A stretch of DNA of 31,895 nucleotides from an uncultured Bacteroidota bacterium (GTDB lineage Bacteria > Bacteroidota > Bacteroidia > Flavobacteriales > UA16). How positions within the stretch are numbered: the stretch's first letter is position 1; every line of letters starts with the position of its first letter. Shown in pieces: positions 31,813 through 31,895 of this stretch. The stretch is taken from positions 1 to 31,895 of the forward strand of contig CACAUH010000008.1 of NCBI GenBank assembly GCA_902535565.1, in the 5' to 3' direction. A program made the position numbers and the translations under genes. The notes under the pieces are model-generated. The model was not told the origin of the DNA, ran no database searches, and was given only the letters and a program-made list of their open reading frames with translations.

Positions 31813-31895
31813 ATGTCTGATCGCTCCAGTTCTCAAAGGCCAAAGCGCACAGGACGCTCAGAAAACCCCAACCGCCATCGGTCAGGTTCTTCGGG
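31813..31895 (+). CDS. N-terminal fragment of a gene running off the right edge
   Basis: Only 27 codons are visible from ATG 31813, reading MSDRSSSSQRPKRTGRSENP and then more Arg/Ser/Asn. Such basic, disordered N-termini are common on Bacteroidota RNA-modifying enzymes (pseudouridine synthases, SpoU methyltransferases) and RNA helicases, but nothing here identifies which. The frame is open to the edge, and a promoter-like box lies just upstream. No function is assigned. Confidence 0.45.
   Translation, partial: MSDRSSSQRPKRTGRSENPNRHRSGSS

Noticed and set aside
1..31895. Mobile elements, prophage, toxin-antitoxin or defence genes
   Set aside because: No transposase, integrase, recombinase, restriction or toxin motif was seen in any credible gene; the tRNA-Cys has no repeated 3' end nearby that would mark an integrated element.

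Overview
The window reads as chromosomal housekeeping-plus-surface sequence from a member of the Bacteroidota, most likely a GC-rich, aquatic, Flavobacteriales-like lineage (the rank is inference). Supporting signs are a C-terminal type IX secretion/gliding sorting domain on a 1341-residue surface protein, a CCDC81-type HU domain fused to a SPOR domain, a DUF5723-like barrel, a TonB receptor with a CarboxypepD_reg-like N-terminus, GCT..AVNF..DDGSC-type surface modules, and promoter boxes of the Bacteroidota form TAnnTTTG. No phage, plasmid, IS, integrase or CRISPR sequence was found, and no gap between genes exceeds about 175 bases.

Layout. 1-4630 (minus): a bifunctional penicillin-binding protein 1A, 3-oxoacid CoA-transferase subunit A and a membrane-anchored arylsulfotransferase-like protein that runs off the left edge, read in that order. 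4745-6518 (plus): the site-2 protease RseP and a single-domain HPt protein. 6522-7628 (minus): DprA. 7677-12577 (plus): a TonB-dependent receptor overlapping kdsB by four bases, then an HU/SPOR cell-envelope protein and a HAD hydrolase. 12574-19136 (minus): pssA, purS, an exported oligopeptidase B-like lipoprotein, a 550-residue lipoprotein and a DUF5723-like barrel protein. 19219-19289 (plus): tRNA-Cys(GCA), followed by a strong bidirectional terminator. 19347-25156 (minus): glyS, pgk and a secreted GH81 endo-1,3-beta-glucanase. 25330-29355 (plus): the giant T9SS-type surface protein. 29386-30709 (minus): YraN and a coiled-coil membrane protein. 30761-31765 (plus): a secreted barrel-like protein. 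31813-end (plus): the start of another gene.

Themes. Much of the content concerns the cell envelope: murein synthesis (PBP1A), murein binding (SPOR), LPS (KdsB), phospholipid (PssA), envelope proteolysis (RseP, exported S9 peptidase) and outer-membrane or secreted proteins. The GH81 enzyme suggests use of laminarin-like beta-1,3-glucans. Nothing here is convincingly a new multi-gene system. The best leads are a Cys/His cluster inserted in PBP1A, a recurring promoter box placed so close to start codons that several mRNAs look leaderless, the unassigned lipoprotein/barrel pair, and the orphan ScoA beside an arylsulfotransferase-like protein.
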